Part shown: piece after piece, positions 62,706 to 64,000 of the stretch | How positions within the stretch are numbered: position 1 is the first letter of the stretch | Layout: each line of letters starts with the position of its first letter | NCBI GenBank assembly: GCA_022451965.1 | Contig: JAKUNJ010000003.1 | Coordinates: 45,460 to 109,459 of the forward strand | Direction: 5' to 3' | DNA from: Dehalococcoidia bacterium | Lineage (GTDB): Bacteria; Chloroflexota; Dehalococcoidia; Lucifugimonadales; Lucifugimonadaceae | DNA length: 64,000 bases | Translations under genes and position numbers: made by a program | The notes under the pieces: model-generated | What the model was told of the DNA's origin: nothing | The model's input: the letters and a program-made list of their open reading frames with translations, nothing else | The model's database searches: none

Positions 62706-63999
62706 TTGTATCCTCCAAAATAATTTTTGTTACTTTTTCACCTAATTCAACCGAATAGTTAGTCCCTCTATCCTCTGGATATATTTGAGCTGTATTAGCA
62801 GAATAAAGTCCAGAAACAGGTAATTTTATTGGTATTTTATATGAAGAATAATTAATTGGAATAATTGGTTGGGCATAATTTATTTTATTAAATTTATAAT
62901 CAAGGATTTCGTCCTTAGAAAAATTTGGATTTATTGAGTTTATATAAGGTATATATTTTTCGATCACTTCATCATAATTCATACTTAATAATTCATTATC
63001 CTCTTCGACATAATTAGTTATATATAGTATATTTTTTTCGTCATAGTTTTCTTTAGGTAAAAGATTAGTATGTTCAATAATCCCAAGAAATGGAAAATCT
63101 TTATCTGCTATTGAAACCCAGTAATATTCTGATATAGGACTTTTTAAGATCAAAATCATAACCACTGCAGACATATATTCAACTTTATTCATTTTTTCTA
63201 AAAGATTTGAATCTAAGGTGATTAGTTTACTCAATATACTATAAGGAGTAGTAGATATTACCTTATCAAAAAATTCAGTTTTCTTATTTTTTTCAGCATC
63301 TATAATATCAACTGATGAAACTTTATTTTCTAAGGTGTTTATACTTATAACTTTATGATTATGTTTAATATATCCACCTTTATTTTTGATCTCATTCTCT
63401 AATTTTTTTATTAGAAAAGAAAATGAATTTTTTGGATAACAAAGAATTTCATCAAATTTTTTATTCCTAGAAGAAACTCGAGTTTGAATTTTTGACCAAA
63501 ACCAAGGCATACAAATATCTTTATAATATCTACCAAATTTACCCCTAAGCAGTGGTTCAAAAATTATAGAGAATGTTTTTTCACTTACATGGTTTGATAA
63601 CCATTTATATGCAGATATTGATTCTAATTTTTTCCAGTCCTTTATTAGCTTTAATCTTATAGATATCAAGGCTAGATTTATTCTATCCTTAAATGAAATT
63701 ATAGGTAGTCTTAATAAATCAAAAGGTGAGGTTGTTGACCAAATTTTCTTATTTGCAAATGTTGCAACTTTAGATTTATACCAATTTAATTCATTTTCAA
63801 TATTTAGCTCTTTGTAAAGTTCTAAAATTGCTTTATCAGTAACAAATAGATGATGGTAAGCTTTTTCTATTTCGAATTTACCAAAATCTATTGTAGAAGC
63901 TTGACCTCCAGAGTATGAAGTCGATTCATATATTATAACTTCGTGACCTAGCTTAGAAAGTTTATAAGCTGCTGTAAGTCCCGTAATTCCGGCTCCAAT
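62686..63999 (-). CDS. FAD-dependent amine-oxidase-fold oxidoreductase, 5' end cut by window edge
   Basis: The frame is open to the right edge and gives 437 visible residues. It begins IGAGITGLTAAYKLSKLGHEV, an FAD dinucleotide-binding motif, and the C-terminal SGLYSANTAQIYPEDRGTNYSVELG is the FAD-capping segment of this fold. The family holds protoporphyrinogen oxidase, carotenoid desaturases and UDP-galactopyranose mutases. Only a few N-terminal residues are missing. A TTG start at 63669 would remove the FAD motif and is rejected. It overlaps the SDR by 20 bases, so the two may act on one substrate. Confidence 0.87.
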   Translation of the reverse strand: MGAGITGLTAAYKLSKLGHEVIIYESTSYSGGQASTIDFGKFEIEKAYHHLFVTDKAILELYKELNIENELNWYKSKVATFANKKIWSTTSPFDLLRLPIISFKDRINLALISIRLKLIKDWKKLESISAYKWLSNHVSEKTFSIIFEPLLRGKFGRYYKDICMPWFWSKIQTRVSSRNKKFDEILCYPKNSFSFLIKKLENEIKNKGGYIKHNHKVISINTLENKVSSVDIIDAEKNKKTEFFDKVISTTPYSILSKLITLDSNLLEKMNKVEYMSAVVMILILKSPISEYYWVSIADKDFPFLGIIEHTNLLPKENYDEKNILYITNYVEEDNELLSMNYDEVIEKYIPYINSINPNFSKDEILDYKFNKINYAQPIIPINYSSYKIPIKLPVSGLYSANTAQIYPEDRGTNYSVELGEKVTKIILEDTNGFIER

Positions 64000-64000
64000 T

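Noticed and set aside
63669-63669. TTG start for the flavoprotein
   Set aside because: Upstream codons continue in frame to the right edge and encode the FAD-binding GAGITG motif.

Overview
The window is strongly AT-rich and almost wholly coding: about 60 protein genes plus one tmRNA, many neighbours overlapping by 1 to 24 bases. The largest stretch without a gene is only about 220 bases (6308-6530). No rRNA, tRNA, insertion sequence, phage gene or CRISPR array was seen. Small genome style, TTG starts, a menaquinone pathway, LL-diaminopimelate aminotransferase (DapL), a CysO-like sulfur carrier, a PAC2 protein and several hydroxy-acid dehydrogenases suggest a streamlined free-living, probably marine bacterium. 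A Chloroflexota/SAR202-type lineage is my best guess, but this is inference; there is no marker rRNA here.

Layout. 1-5958 (+): pgk (cut by the window edge), tpiA, miaA, dapF, dapL, hflX. 6035-9838: a DUF4242 protein (-), a C-terminal processing protease, smpB and tmRNA (+), then a Fur-family regulator and a rhomboid protease (-). 9828-20380 (-): menE, menA, menB, menH, menD and menF, then mutL, an MFS exporter and an unknown protein. 20441-22741: pyrD (+) behind a perfect hairpin, a ribokinase-type kinase (-) and a CysO-like sulfur carrier (+). 22738-30586 (-): aroB, aroK, aroC, aroE, ruvX, alaS, RNase D. 30728-36120: an IlvD/Edd sugar-acid-type dehydratase (+), then a HAD phosphatase, a tartrate/malate-type dehydrogenase, a 3-hydroxyisobutyrate-type dehydrogenase and a D-2-hydroxyacid dehydrogenase (-).

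36187-42802 (+) is the most distinctive block. It holds a small virulence-factor-domain protein, a zinc homocysteine S-methyltransferase-type protein, an unknown 214-residue protein, an MtaA/CmuA-type zinc methyltransferase, a corrinoid protein, a small four-cysteine protein, a RamA-type ferredoxin/ASKHA corrinoid activator and a D-2-hydroxyacid dehydrogenase. It looks like a corrinoid methyl-transfer system whose methyl donor is not evident. 42799-50763 is mixed: rmuC, an aminotransferase/ornithine-cyclodeaminase pair, coaE, an EamA transporter, a cyclophilin, an oxidoreductase and PAC2. 50766-56589 (+): an unknown protein, a degenerate TyrA-like protein, aroA, gmk, glycerate kinase and L-2-hydroxyglutarate oxidase. 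56591-63999 (-): an unlisted 53-residue membrane ORF, trxA, nuoG, nuoF, nuoE, a short-chain dehydrogenase and a flavoprotein cut by the right edge.

How the parts fit. Shikimate genes (aroB, K, C, E, A) make chorismate, which menF and menD turn toward menaquinone. NuoEFG would feed NADH electrons into that quinone pool, and the quinone-linked PyrD would use it too. Glycerate kinase, tartronate-semialdehyde-type reductase and the sugar-acid dehydratase suggest growth on hydroxy acids. The most unusual protein-level signals are a DapF whose two catalytic cysteines are both serine, a TyrA-like protein missing its two signature histidines, and Fe-S ligand gains in NuoG and losses in NuoF.
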